Positions 17,699 to 26,444 of a stretch of DNA of 64,000 bases are shown piece after piece. Every line of letters begins with the position of its first letter. Position 1 is the first letter of the stretch. The notes under the pieces were generated by a model. It had not been told where the DNA came from. It did not search any database and saw only the letters and a list, made by a program, of their open reading frames with translations. The position numbers and the translations under genes are program-made. Origin of the DNA: Myxococcota bacterium (GTDB lineage: Bacteria > Myxococcota_A > UBA9160 > UBA4427); NCBI GenBank assembly GCA_029243605.1, contig JAQWRT010000010.1:1-64000 (forward strand). Reading direction: 5' to 3'.

Positions 17699-18436
17699 AT
17701 GAAAACAACGTCTCATAGCGAACAGATCTCTGCCGAATTGCGCAACGATATCCTCCGCGGCCGCTACCGCTCGGGCGAGCGCCTGCCCTCGGAGCGCGAC
17801 CTGGCCCAGCGCTTCGAGGTTCACCGAGGCGCGGTCCGTGAGGCCCTGAAGAAATTGGAGCAATTGGGCCTCGCCAAGATCGAGGCCGGGGGCGCCCGGG
17901 TCAATCCCGTGGAAGAGGCCAGCCTGGATATCGTCCAGCATCTGCTCACCCTCTCGGATCCGCCGGACCCGCGCATCGTCTACGAAATTTTGGAAACCAC
18001 GTCGGCCATCATGGCACTCGGTTTCCGACTCTGCGCCGAACATGCCGACGAAGCGGACCATCAGCGCGCCAGCGCTCTCCTTGAACGACTTTCGCAACAC
18101 GACCTCGGCGGAGCCGAAGAGTTCGAGCTCTTCACCGAACTTGGGGATTTGGTCGCCCAGTCGAGTGGCAACACGGTCATCGCCCTGGTCCACCGAGGTC
18201 TGAGAACCCGGCTTCTCGAGAAACTTTACGCGGACGGGAGCCTGCTCCCGAGCGACAACGAAGAACGTCCACGATTGGTCGCTGAATTGGCCCGGGCATT
18301 CGCGGCGCGGCAGGGGCCGGAATCTGCCGAGGCCGCTCATCAAATTGGTGCGGCTTTGCGGGCGCGAACGATGACCACTCTGAGCGTCGAGTTCGAAAAA
18401 AATAACGGAAGTGGAAGTGGAAGGAATTCATCGTGA
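17699..18436 (+). CDS. GntR-family (FadR/FCD) transcriptional regulator
   Basis: The protein is about 245 residues. It has an N-terminal winged helix (ISAELRNDILRGRYRSGERL, PSERDLAQRFEVHRGAVREA, then LKKLEQLGLAKIEAG) and an all-helical C-terminal ligand domain of the FCD/FadR type. It should bind the TGGT-N3-ACCA sites just upstream and regulate itself and the pump genes. The effector is unknown. ATG 17699 is preferred to an in-frame TTG at 17657. Its stop overlaps the start of the adaptor gene (GTGA), which indicates translational coupling. Confidence 0.9.
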   Translation: MKTTSHSEQISAELRNDILRGRYRSGERLPSERDLAQRFEVHRGAVREALKKLEQLGLAKIEAGGARVNPVEEASLDIVQHLLTLSDPPDPRIVYEILETTSAIMALGFRLCAEHADEADHQRASALLERLSQHDLGGAEEFELFTELGDLVAQSSGNTVIALVHRGLRTRLLEKLYADGSLLPSDNEERPRLVAELARAFAARQGPESAEAAHQIGAALRARTMTTLSVEFEKNNGSGSGRNSS

Positions 18437-19635
18437 AGGATTGGCATAAAGTCGCCATGCCCACCGCAATCCTAATCTTGGCGGGATTGGGAGGTCTCGG
18501 CTTGATCGCGACAGCTCCCAAGGTCCAGAGTGTTGTCCCCGAAAAGATCTACCCGCCCGTGCGGGTGATGGAGGTCAGCGCGTCGGATATCCCCATGTGG
18601 GTAAGAAGCCAGGGAACCGTCGTCCCACGCACCGAGAGCGACCTTGTTCCCGAGGTTTCGGGACCCGTCGTCTGGATCTCGCCCGCCCTGGTATCCGGTG
18701 GTTTTTTCAATGCGGGAGATGTCCTCTTCCGGATTGATGCTCGGGATTATGAGGCCAGCGTGGCCAGGGCAAGGGCCGAAGTTGCCCGAGCCGAGGGTGA
18801 AGACGAACACGCCCGGGCCGAACTCCGTCGCCAACAGGGTCTGGCGAAATCCAAGGCCACAAGCCCCTCCCACCTGAGCAATGCTCGGAGAGCTTCCCGG
18901 GTGACCGGCGCTGCCCTCGATTCTGCCCGGATTGCCCTGGCACAGGCCCAACGCGACCTCGACCGCACCTCGATTAGCGCCCCCTTCCAGGGGCGGGTGC
19001 GCGAGGAGCATATCGATATGGGTCAATTCGTCGGCCGGGGGGCTCCGGTTGCCAAACTCTACGCGACGGATTTCGCAGAAATTCGCCTGCCCATCGCGGA
19101 TCGCCAGCTCGCCTTCCTCGATCTACCGAATTTCCGATCTGGCGCGCAGCTCGATAAGGGACCGACGGTCATCCTCCGGGCGAGTTTCGCCGGACGCGAG
19201 CACCAGTGGGTCGGAAGCATCGTTCGCACCGAGGGTGAGATCGATGCGCGAAGCCGTATGGTTCACGTGGTTGCCCGAGTCGAGGATCCCTACGGCGCCA
19301 AGGCGGCCCTCGAAGCGCCGGACGGAGGCGAAACCGACACTCGCCCTCCGCTCGCCGTAGGACTCTTCGTGCGGGCCGAAATCGCAGGCCGGCCTGCTCA
19401 CGACGCCATCGCTCTACCCCGCTCGGCGATTCGAAACAATCAACAGGTCCTGGTGGTGGACCAAGACAACCGTCTCTTCCAAAGAGAGGTCGAGATCATT
19501 CGAATCGACCAAGAAAAGGTTTTGGTTCGAATCGCTCTCGCAGAAGGGGAACGGATCTGCACATCTCCCCTTCAGATCGTCGTTGAAGGCATGCACGTTC
19601 AGCCGGTCCTCGACGGGATGGGGCGCCGATCGTGA
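18433..19635 (+). CDS. RND efflux periplasmic adaptor (membrane fusion protein, HlyD/AcrA type)
   Basis: This 400-residue protein has an N-terminal membrane anchor (VAMPTAILILAGLGGLGLIA), a barrel-sandwich start (VRSQGTVVPRTESDLVPEVS), an Ala/Arg-rich coiled coil from about residue 105 to 185 (ARARAEVARAEGEDEHARAE) and the lipoyl return strand DRTSISAPFQGRVREE. It links the inner-membrane pump to an outer-membrane channel. GTG start, overlapping the regulator by 4 nt; its own stop overlaps the pump start by 4 nt in the same way. No outer-membrane factor gene is in the cluster. Confidence 0.92.
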   Translation: MKDWHKVAMPTAILILAGLGGLGLIATAPKVQSVVPEKIYPPVRVMEVSASDIPMWVRSQGTVVPRTESDLVPEVSGPVVWISPALVSGGFFNAGDVLFRIDARDYEASVARARAEVARAEGEDEHARAELRRQQGLAKSKATSPSHLSNARRASRVTGAALDSARIALAQAQRDLDRTSISAPFQGRVREEHIDMGQFVGRGAPVAKLYATDFAEIRLPIADRQLAFLDLPNFRSGAQLDKGPTVILRASFAGREHQWVGSIVRTEGEIDARSRMVHVVARVEDPYGAKAALEAPDGGETDTRPPLAVGLFVRAEIAGRPAHDAIALPRSAIRNNQQVLVVDQDNRLFQREVEIIRIDQEKVLVRIALAEGERICTSPLQIVVEGMHVQPVLDGMGRRS

Positions 19636-22600
19636 GCAAAGTCATTACCTGGTTCATCCAGAACCCGGTGGCCTCGAATCTCTTGATGATGATCCTTGTG
19701 GTGGGAGGCCTCATGGCTCTTCCCGGCATCCGCCAGGAAGAGTTTCCGACGGTTGACGTCGATCTGGTTCGCGTATCCGTGGAATACCCGGGTGCCTCCC
19801 CCGGAGAGATCGAAGAGTCTATTTGTATCCGGATCGAGGAAGAAGTCGAAAGCGTTCCGGACATCGATCGCCTCAACTCCATTGCGGTCGAAGGCGCCTG
19901 TATCGTCAGCATCGAGATAGTCATCGGCTCCGATATCGATGAAGCCTTGATCGAAATCCAAAATCGGGTGGATGCCATCGATACTTTCCCCATCGATGCT
20001 GAAAAGCCCATCATCTCAAAAATTCTCATCCGCCAGCCCGTCCTCCAGATCTCCTTCTCCGGAAACACCGAAGAGATGACCCTGAAACGCTTGGGCGAAC
20101 GTTCTCGAAATGAACTTGCCCTACTTCCAGGAGTCTCCCAGGTCACCCTCGACTACGCCCGGCCCTTCGAGATTTCTGTCGAGGTCTCCGAGGAAACGTT
20201 GAGACGTCATGGCCTCACCCTTCAGGATGTTGCCGGAGCCATCAGGGCCTCTTCACTCGACCTTCCCGGGGGTTCGGTCAAAACCCAGGCTGGCGAAATT
20301 CTACTCAGGAGCGTCGGCCAGGCCTATCGAGGAGAACAGTTCGCCGACATCATCGTCATCGCTCATTCCGATGGAACAAATGTCCGACTTGGAGATATCG
20401 CGACGGTGGTCGACGGCTTCAAGGATATCGACCTACGTGCTCAAATTGATGGAATGCCCGCGGTTATTCTGAATATCGAGCGGGTGGGAGACGAGGACAC
20501 CCTCGAAATCGCCGATCAGGTTCGGACGTGGTTCAAGGGAGCCGAGCCACGGCTCCCCGAGGGCATCGAGATGAAGTTGCTGAATGACCAGTCGGCCGAT
20601 CTGGTCGTTCGGCTTAATGCCCTTCTGGTCAACGCAAGAAGCGGCCTGATCCTGGTCGCAGCCGTCCTCGCACTCTTTCTCCGATTCCGATTGGCTATGT
20701 GGGTAACAGCCGGCGTTCCCATCTCTTTCCTCGGCGCGCTGATGCTCTTTCCGACATTCGCGATCTCCATCAGCACCCTCACAGTAATGTCTTTCATCCT
20801 CGTGCTGGGGATCCTGGTCGATGATGCCATCGTGATCGGCGAAAGCGTACATCGGCGAGAAGCGAAAGGTGAAAGTCAGATCGATGCCGCTCGCAACGGA
20901 ACACTCGATGTATATATACCCGTCACATTCGGTGTTCTGACTTCGGTAGCCGCATTCCTCCCCTTGGCATTGCTTCCCGGCCATATGGGGCGTTTTTTTG
21001 GGGTGATCGGCGTTACATCGATTATCTGCCTGGGCTTCTCCCTCATTGAATCTCAACTGATCCTCCCCGGACACCTCGCCCACAGGCGGACAAGTTCGAA
21101 GAGCGGCACGCCCAACTCAGCGGTTCGTTTCTGGAACTCCTTTCAGACCAAGGTAGCCAAGCGCTTCGAGACATTTTCCAGCGTCAACTACGGAGAAGCG
21201 CTGCGCAAAAGCATCGAGTGGCGCTACACCACCGCGAGCGTCGCCATCGGAATCGTGGTTCTGACCGTGGCCCTGATCTCGAGTGGCCGCATGCGTTACC
21301 AATTTTTCCCTGCCGTCGAAGGCGACGCTGTCTATGCCGCACTCACTATGCCCCAGGGCATTCCGCTGAAGCGAACCGAAGAAGCGGTCGCACAAATTCT
21401 GGAAGGTGCAAAACTTGTCGCCGAAGAATTGAAGGTGGAATCCGGCGGGCGGGACATCGTTCTTTTCACCGTCTCCTCGATAGGCAAACAATTTGCCCGC
21501 AACGGTCCGCCGGATATATCGGTCAAATCGGGCGGCGCACACCTTGCCGAGGTTTCTTTGCAACTCGTCCCCGCTACGGACCGGGACATCGACGCCAGCT
21601 ATATCGCGAACCTTCTGCGCGAGCGCGTGGGCCCGATCCCCGATGCGGTCGACCTCGCCTATATCAGTGACGCCTTCTCGGCGGGGGAGCCCATCGATAT
21701 CCAGCTCATGGGATCCAATATCGAGGCGCTCACCCAGGCCGCGGCCAGCGTCCGCCAACGTCTCAGTCAGTACCGGGGCATGAGCGATATCTCCGACTCT
21801 TTCCGCTCAGGGAAGCAGGAAGTGAGCCTGCGGTTGCTTCCCGAAGCTCGTCCCCTGGGCTTGAACCAACTCGACCTGGCTCGCCAGGTTCGCCAGGCAT
21901 TTTACGGTGAGGAAGCCCAGCGGATCCAGCGGGGCAAAGACGATGTACGGGTAATGGTCCGCTATCCGATGGACGAAAGGCGCTCCCTCGGAGCCCTCGA
22001 GGAAATGCGGATCCGCACTCCCGATGGAACGGAAGTTCCCTTCGCAGCCGTCGCCGATGCCCGCCTGGGACGAGGCTTTGCGACGATTCGACGGTCGGAT
22101 AGGAGAAGGGTTGTCAACGTGACGGGCGAGGTTGACCGAAGCATCTCGACCCCAGAAAGAGTACTAGGCGACCTGCAGAAGGACATGCTCGAGATCATTG
22201 AAGCCTACCCCGGCATCGAATACGAGTTCGGTGGCGAGCAACGTGAGCAGCAGGAAACGGGCTCCGGCCTGATCCGTGGCTTCGCCCTGGCACTCATGAT
22301 GATCTACTGCTTGCTCGCGATTCCTCTCAAATCATACCTCCAACCGCTGATCATCATGTCCGTCATTCCTTTTGGAGCCGTGGGCGCGATCCTTGGCCAT
22401 CTCGTCATGGGTTGGGACATTGTCTTTTTCTCGGTCCTGGGCATCGTCGCCCTATCCGGCGTCGTCGTGAATGCCTCTCTCGTCTTGGTCCACTCGGTGA
22501 ATAGCCGACGCAACGAGGGCTCGGACCTGCATGAGGCGATCTTCATCGCGGGAACGACGCGGTTCAGGCCGATCGTGCTCACCTCGTTGACTACGTTCCT

Positions 22601-22823
22601 AGGCCTCGTGCCGCTCATGTTCGAACCCTCAGTCCCCGCCCGACCACTCGTTCCCATGGCAATCGCCCTGGGCTACGGGGTGCTCTTTGCTTCGGCAGTC
22701 ACGCTTTTCCTCGTCCCCTCGGCCTATGTGATCCTGGACGACCTAACCAAGGTGGCCAGGCGTCTTAAGCGCTCGCGGACCCGGACCAAACCGAGACCCG
22801 AAAGCTTCCCCCAGATATCCTAA
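19632..22823 (+). CDS. RND-family inner-membrane efflux transporter (AcrB type)
   Basis: This is a full-length 1063-residue pump with the twelve-segment RND layout: TM1 near residues 8-30, two large periplasmic loops, and TM clusters at about 335-490 and 875-1045. The paired aspartates of TM4 (D397, D398 in GILVDDAIVIGES) are those used for proton coupling in AcrB. The sequence LPGVSQVTLDYARPFEISVE is typical of the porter domain. It is likely a multidrug or metabolite exporter; the HME heavy-metal group is less likely, and specificity is not readable. It is translationally coupled to the adaptor and controlled by the FadR-like regulator. Confidence 0.94.
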   Translation: MSKVITWFIQNPVASNLLMMILVVGGLMALPGIRQEEFPTVDVDLVRVSVEYPGASPGEIEESICIRIEEEVESVPDIDRLNSIAVEGACIVSIEIVIGSDIDEALIEIQNRVDAIDTFPIDAEKPIISKILIRQPVLQISFSGNTEEMTLKRLGERSRNELALLPGVSQVTLDYARPFEISVEVSEETLRRHGLTLQDVAGAIRASSLDLPGGSVKTQAGEILLRSVGQAYRGEQFADIIVIAHSDGTNVRLGDIATVVDGFKDIDLRAQIDGMPAVILNIERVGDEDTLEIADQVRTWFKGAEPRLPEGIEMKLLNDQSADLVVRLNALLVNARSGLILVAAVLALFLRFRLAMWVTAGVPISFLGALMLFPTFAISISTLTVMSFILVLGILVDDAIVIGESVHRREAKGESQIDAARNGTLDVYIPVTFGVLTSVAAFLPLALLPGHMGRFFGVIGVTSIICLGFSLIESQLILPGHLAHRRTSSKSGTPNSAVRFWNSFQTKVAKRFETFSSVNYGEALRKSIEWRYTTASVAIGIVVLTVALISSGRMRYQFFPAVEGDAVYAALTMPQGIPLKRTEEAVAQILEGAKLVAEELKVESGGRDIVLFTVSSIGKQFARNGPPDISVKSGGAHLAEVSLQLVPATDRDIDASYIANLLRERVGPIPDAVDLAYISDAFSAGEPIDIQLMGSNIEALTQAAASVRQRLSQYRGMSDISDSFRSGKQEVSLRLLPEARPLGLNQLDLARQVRQAFYGEEAQRIQRGKDDVRVMVRYPMDERRSLGALEEMRIRTPDGTEVPFAAVADARLGRGFATIRRSDRRRVVNVTGEVDRSISTPERVLGDLQKDMLEIIEAYPGIEYEFGGEQREQQETGSGLIRGFALALMMIYCLLAIPLKSYLQPLIIMSVIPFGAVGAILGHLVMGWDIVFFSVLGIVALSGVVVNASLVLVHSVNSRRNEGSDLHEAIFIAGTTRFRPIVLTSLTTFLGLVPLMFEPSVPARPLVPMAIALGYGVLFASAVTLFLVPSAYVILDDLTKVARRLKRSRTRTKPRPESFPQIS

Positions 22824-22834
22824 AGGAAGACCGA

Positions 22835-23896
22835 ATGAGTCGACGCGTAGTTGTCTGGGGCCCGGGTAATGTGGGGCGTTCCGCGATTCGTGGAGTCATC
22901 CGCAATCCCGAACTGGAGCTCGTGGGCGTTATCGCCCACAGCGCCGAGAAACAGGGAGTGGACGCGGGCGAACTCGCCGGAGTCGAGCCTGTCGGAGTGA
23001 TCGCGACACTCGACCCGACGATCCTCGAGTCGCTTGGCGCCGATGCTCTGGTCTACGCGGTAAATTCTGATTTTCGCCCCGAGGAATCCATCGCCGAGTG
23101 CTGTGCCGCGCTCCGGGCCGGAATCAATGTCGTCGCCGTCGGGCTCTACGGTCTCATGCACCCACCCAGTGCTGACCCCGGCCTTCGCCAGCGTTTCGAG
23201 GAAGCTTGCCAGGCGGGGGGAAGCTCGTTCTTTACGTCGGGCATCGACCCGGGCTTCGCCATGGACCTCATACCCCTGGTGCTGTCGGGGGTCTGCCAGG
23301 AAATTCGCGAGATTCGAATTCGCGAGATTTTCAATTATGCCCACTACGACCAGCCCGAGGCGGTGAAAACCCTGGTGGGCATGGGAATGCCCATGGACCA
23401 GACGCCGCCCATGCTTCACCCCTTTGCCCTCGAATCGGTCTGGGGGGGCATCCTTCGCGAACTGGGCGAGTGCCTGGACACTCCCGTGGATGAGATTCGA
23501 ACCGTCGTCGAGAAGCATGCCCTCGAGACTCGGGTGGAAAACCAGATGGGCGTCTTCGAAGAGGGCCACCTCGGCGCTTTCCGCTTCGAAGTCCAGGCCT
23601 GGCTGGGCGGTCAACCTCGCCTGATCGTCGAACACGTGACTCGCATCAGCGACGACACGGCACCCCAATGGCCCAAGCCTGAGGGCCAGGGCTGCCATCA
23701 GGTGATCCTCAGCGGACACCCGGATATCACCCTCACCTTCGAGGCGGAAGACGACCAGGGGAACCACGCCGGGGGGGGGAACGCCGCCGCCGCCGGACGC
23801 ATCGTCAACGCCATCCCCCAGGTATGCCAAGCCAAGCCGGGTCTACTGACATCCCGCGATCTCGGCCCCATCGTCGGCCGGGGTCTGATGGCTTGA
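22835..23896 (+). CDS. DapB-like NAD(P)-dependent oxidoreductase (diaminopentanoate-dehydrogenase type)
   Basis: The 353-residue protein begins with a Rossmann motif (RRVVVWGPGNVGRSAIRGV). It continues in the pattern of dihydrodipicolinate-reductase-like amine dehydrogenases, such as 2,4-diaminopentanoate dehydrogenase, with ALVYAVNSDFRPEE, GINVVAVGLYG and FTSGIDPGFAMDLIPL. It should catalyse NAD(P)-linked oxidation or reduction of an amine or imine; the substrate is unknown. AAGGAAG precedes the ATG. It begins 11 nt after the RND pump stop and could be part of that transcript. Confidence 0.82.
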   Translation: MSRRVVVWGPGNVGRSAIRGVIRNPELELVGVIAHSAEKQGVDAGELAGVEPVGVIATLDPTILESLGADALVYAVNSDFRPEESIAECCAALRAGINVVAVGLYGLMHPPSADPGLRQRFEEACQAGGSSFFTSGIDPGFAMDLIPLVLSGVCQEIREIRIREIFNYAHYDQPEAVKTLVGMGMPMDQTPPMLHPFALESVWGGILRELGECLDTPVDEIRTVVEKHALETRVENQMGVFEEGHLGAFRFEVQAWLGGQPRLIVEHVTRISDDTAPQWPKPEGQGCHQVILSGHPDITLTFEAEDDQGNHAGGGNAAAAGRIVNAIPQVCQAKPGLLTSRDLGPIVGRGLMA

Positions 23897-23906
23897 GGCC
23901 TTGGCC

Positions 23907-24848
23907 TCAATTGCCCGGGAGTTGCTTGGATAGGCCCTCGACGACTTCGGCGTATTCGCGCACGGTGTCGGCAATGATATCCGCCACGGCCTTCACCGAG
24001 TCGATACGGCCCGCAACCTGACCGCCCAACGCGACGCCGGCTTCCATTTCGCCCCCGAAATAGACCTTCTTGATGCCTCCGGCCAGGGTCGCCATGGGCT
24101 GGCCCTCGCCGGACTCCAGGGCTTCGGTGGTCGACGTCCGCAGGGCCCGAAGAGACGGACCGTCGGTGCCCTTGATATAGACCGTGTCGGTTTCAGCCGA
24201 GTTCACGATGGCCTGTTTCCAGTTTTCATGTACGGGGGATTCTGCGGCGGAGACCATTCGGGTCCCCATCTGCACCCCCTCGGCACCCAGCGCAAATGCA
24301 GCCGCCATGGACGCACCATCGCAGATACCCCCAGCGGCGATGACCGGGACATCGAAATGCGAGCGGATCAGCGGGAGCAGTACCAAGCTTGAGACGATCC
24401 GAGGGCCCTTGAAACCGCCGCCTTCGCCCCCCTCTACGATCAGGCCATCAACCCCGGCCGCCACGGCCTTCTCGGCGGCGCGCAGGGTGGGCACCACATG
24501 GAAGACGGTCAAACCCGCCGTTTTGAGGGTTTCCGTAAAGCGCCGCGGATCGCCCGCTGAAGTCGAGACAAATTTGACTCCCTGGTCGATCACGAAATCG
24601 ATCAGGCTCGGGTCGCGTACAAAGGCCTGGGCGATGTTCACACCGAAGGGCTTGTCGGTGAGCTTTCGCATGGCCGCGATCTCACCGCGAATCGCTTCGA
24701 TCTCGCCCGATGAGGTCTCGATGATCCCCATCGCGCCAGCGACGGAGACCGCCGAAGCCAGTTGAGACCGGGCGATCCAGCCCATGGGGGCTTGGACGAT
24801 GGGCGTATCAACTCCCAGCATCTGGGTAACGCGGTTGTTGAACTGCAT
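23907..24848 (-). CDS. Nitronate monooxygenase / 2-nitropropane dioxygenase family FMN enzyme
   Basis: This TIM-barrel flavoprotein of about 313 residues has VDTPIVQAPMGWIARSQLAS at the N terminus, VDGLIVEGGEGGGFKG, FDVPVIAAGGICDG and FALGAEGVQMGTRM, the FMN phosphate-binding pattern of the NMO/FabK family. It oxidises alkyl nitronates or acts as an FMN reductase on a related substrate. The start at 24848 has GGAGG 4 nt upstream; a longer frame to 24935 lacks one. Confidence 0.9.
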   Translation of the reverse strand: MQFNNRVTQMLGVDTPIVQAPMGWIARSQLASAVSVAGAMGIIETSSGEIEAIRGEIAAMRKLTDKPFGVNIAQAFVRDPSLIDFVIDQGVKFVSTSAGDPRRFTETLKTAGLTVFHVVPTLRAAEKAVAAGVDGLIVEGGEGGGFKGPRIVSSLVLLPLIRSHFDVPVIAAGGICDGASMAAAFALGAEGVQMGTRMVSAAESPVHENWKQAIVNSAETDTVYIKGTDGPSLRALRTSTTEALESGEGQPMATLAGGIKKVYFGGEMEAGVALGGQVAGRIDSVKAVADIIADTVREYAEVVEGLSKQLPGN

Positions 24849-25303
24849 CGTACCTCCGGGCGGATCTCGGGAATTAGGCCGGAGGTCGGGTGCCTCATCG
24901 GCGGGTCGCCCATAATATGACATATCGACTGCCAATAAAACAACCCGCGAGCATCCGGCTCATCCCCCCAACTTCTCTCCGGGTCTCCGGGCCCGCGCCC
25001 CAACCGTCGGGACAAACGCCCACCCCCCCCCACGGGGGTTCTGCTGAGTCGTTGCGCGACGGGGGATCGGCAAAAGGAGCATATTTTCTTTGATTTTTTT
25101 TGACATATCCGGGTAGAGTGGTTTCTGGGAAAGGGATACCTGAGCAACAGCCTCAAGCCGCAGCGAAGGGAGTGGATTTTCCTATGTTTTCAGAAGCAGG
25201 GTTTTTAGTCGCAAGCGCGAAGAACACCCACCGCAACGCGGCGCAGGCCAGGGCCCCTTTGAGTCCCGGCTGCGTGAGCATGAACAGGGAAGCGAGGACA
25301 GAA
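24849..25303. other. Intergenic region upstream of the PEP-CTERM gene
   Basis: This roughly 450-nt stretch contains a poly-C run followed by GGGGG (near 25022-25038) and an A/T-rich patch with TTGACA at 25100-25105, but no matching -10 box at the right distance. The downstream reading frame is open through much of it (alternative starts at 25184 and 25280), so the gene may begin earlier. No other gene is visible. Confidence 0.4.
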
Positions 25304-26047
25304 GTGAAGCTGCCGACACCCAAGCGTGCCGGCGGGTCGGAATCATCTGATCGAGGTGGGTTTTCCGAAGGTTCGGACCGCCTCAACTACCGCTGGCTCT
25401 CTTCTGTACGCTGCCATTTCCGTCGCGCCTTGAAGATATCCGCCCTAACCGTGGCGATGGCCTTTTCCGTGAGTTCCTCGGCCTACGCGGCCGCCTTTAC
25501 CCTGGCGGGCCCCTTGGCGATCACGGGCAGCGAGACGGGTAACCCGGGAGTCATCGGGACCCTGCTCCCGGTTGGCCTGCCGAGTTCTCTGAGCGACACA
25601 ATCCATCTCAGCACCGGCGATGTCTCTTTCGTGACCAACGACGTGGTCGTATTCGCCCTGTTTCTATCCGCGGGTTCGACGGCGGTGGACAAAATCGGGG
25701 TCGGTGCCAACTCGATCCCGTTAGTACCCAACCCCTTGGGCGCCGGCAGCTTTAACGCAGGCGGAGCCGAGGCACCCGGAGGCATTACGGTAGCCTCGTT
25801 CACCACCCTCACAGCCGCCTTCGATTATGCCGCGAACAACCTCACGGAGGGCGAAACGACTCAAAACCTCTTCGTGACCTACTCCCCGGCGGGTTCGGCC
25901 CTCAGCATCGGGAGCTTCGTGAATATCTCCATCAGTTCGGGAACGAATTTCACAGTTCAGACAACCCTCGTGCCCGAGCCCTCCACGGCTTTGCTCGTGG
26001 GTGCGGGGCTCATGGGGCTCGGCCTTCGCCGCCGTTCGACTCGCTAG
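25304..26047 (+). CDS. PEP-CTERM sorting-domain exported protein
   Basis: The C terminus has the full tripartite PEP-CTERM signal: VPEPSTALL, a hydrophobic stretch, then the basic tail LRRRSTR. An internal signal segment (LKISALTVAMAFSVSSSAYA) precedes a low-complexity, Ser/Thr/Gly-rich body of about 170 residues. Such proteins are exported, processed by an exosortase and deposited on the cell surface or into exopolysaccharide. The start is uncertain: I chose GTG 25304 because GAGG lies 6 nt upstream, while ATG 25280 and ATG 25184 are in frame. All choices leave an unusually long basic region before the signal segment. No exosortase gene is in the window. Confidence 0.8.
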   Translation: MKLPTPKRAGGSESSDRGGFSEGSDRLNYRWLSSVRCHFRRALKISALTVAMAFSVSSSAYAAAFTLAGPLAITGSETGNPGVIGTLLPVGLPSSLSDTIHLSTGDVSFVTNDVVVFALFLSAGSTAVDKIGVGANSIPLVPNPLGAGSFNAGGAEAPGGITVASFTTLTAAFDYAANNLTEGETTQNLFVTYSPAGSALSIGSFVNISISSGTNFTVQTTLVPEPSTALLVGAGLMGLGLRRRSTR

Positions 26048-26077
26048 GAACCCATAGGCCCTTCCCCTCGCTTCCTC

Positions 26078-26121
26078 AGCCCAGCCCACCTCAGCCGAGC
26101 CCAGCCCAGCCCAGCCCGGCC
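26078..26121. repeat. Short CCCAG pentamer tandem repeat
   Basis: The sequence after the PEP-CTERM gene consists of imperfect CAGCC/CCCAG units, including four nearly perfect copies at about 26098-26118. It lies between convergent genes and is probably a slippage-prone spacer with no coding function. Confidence 0.55.
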
Positions 26122-26165
26122 GCAGCGGTGGGCTTGAGGTCCCAGGGCTCTCCGCCCCTCGGCCT

Positions 26166-26441
26166 CTATCCCCCCGCCACCGGGGGGAAGATGGCGACGG
26201 AGTCCCCTTCCTCGACCCGAGTCTCCAGCCCCTTGAGCCAGCGAACGTTGCGCCCGGCGACGAAAATATTGACTCGCCTCGAGAGTTCACCCTGAGCTTC
26301 GAAGAGGTGCTCAGCGAGCTCGGGCCAGGTCGCCGCCAGGGCCTCGGTCAGGTCGCGCACGGTCGCGCCCGGAGCCAGGGGAAGCTCGACCCGGCGCTGG
26401 CCCACCAAGCGCTCCAGGGTCGCGTAGAAGGCGACTTCCAC
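26166..26441 (-). CDS. MoaD/ThiS-family small sulfur carrier protein
   Basis: This 91-residue beta-grasp protein begins MEVAFYATLERLVGQRRVEL and ends in the diagnostic diglycine (DSVAIFPPVAGG), which is adenylated and thiocarboxylated in MoaD-type carriers. It has VRDLTEALAATWPEL and RRVNIFVAGRN, typical of MoaD. It starts 3 nt after the aldehyde ferredoxin oxidoreductase gene ends, so it probably supplies pterin-dithiolene sulfur dedicated to that enzyme. Confidence 0.88.
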   Translation of the reverse strand: MEVAFYATLERLVGQRRVELPLAPGATVRDLTEALAATWPELAEHLFEAQGELSRRVNIFVAGRNVRWLKGLETRVEEGDSVAIFPPVAGG

Positions 26442-26444
26442 GAG

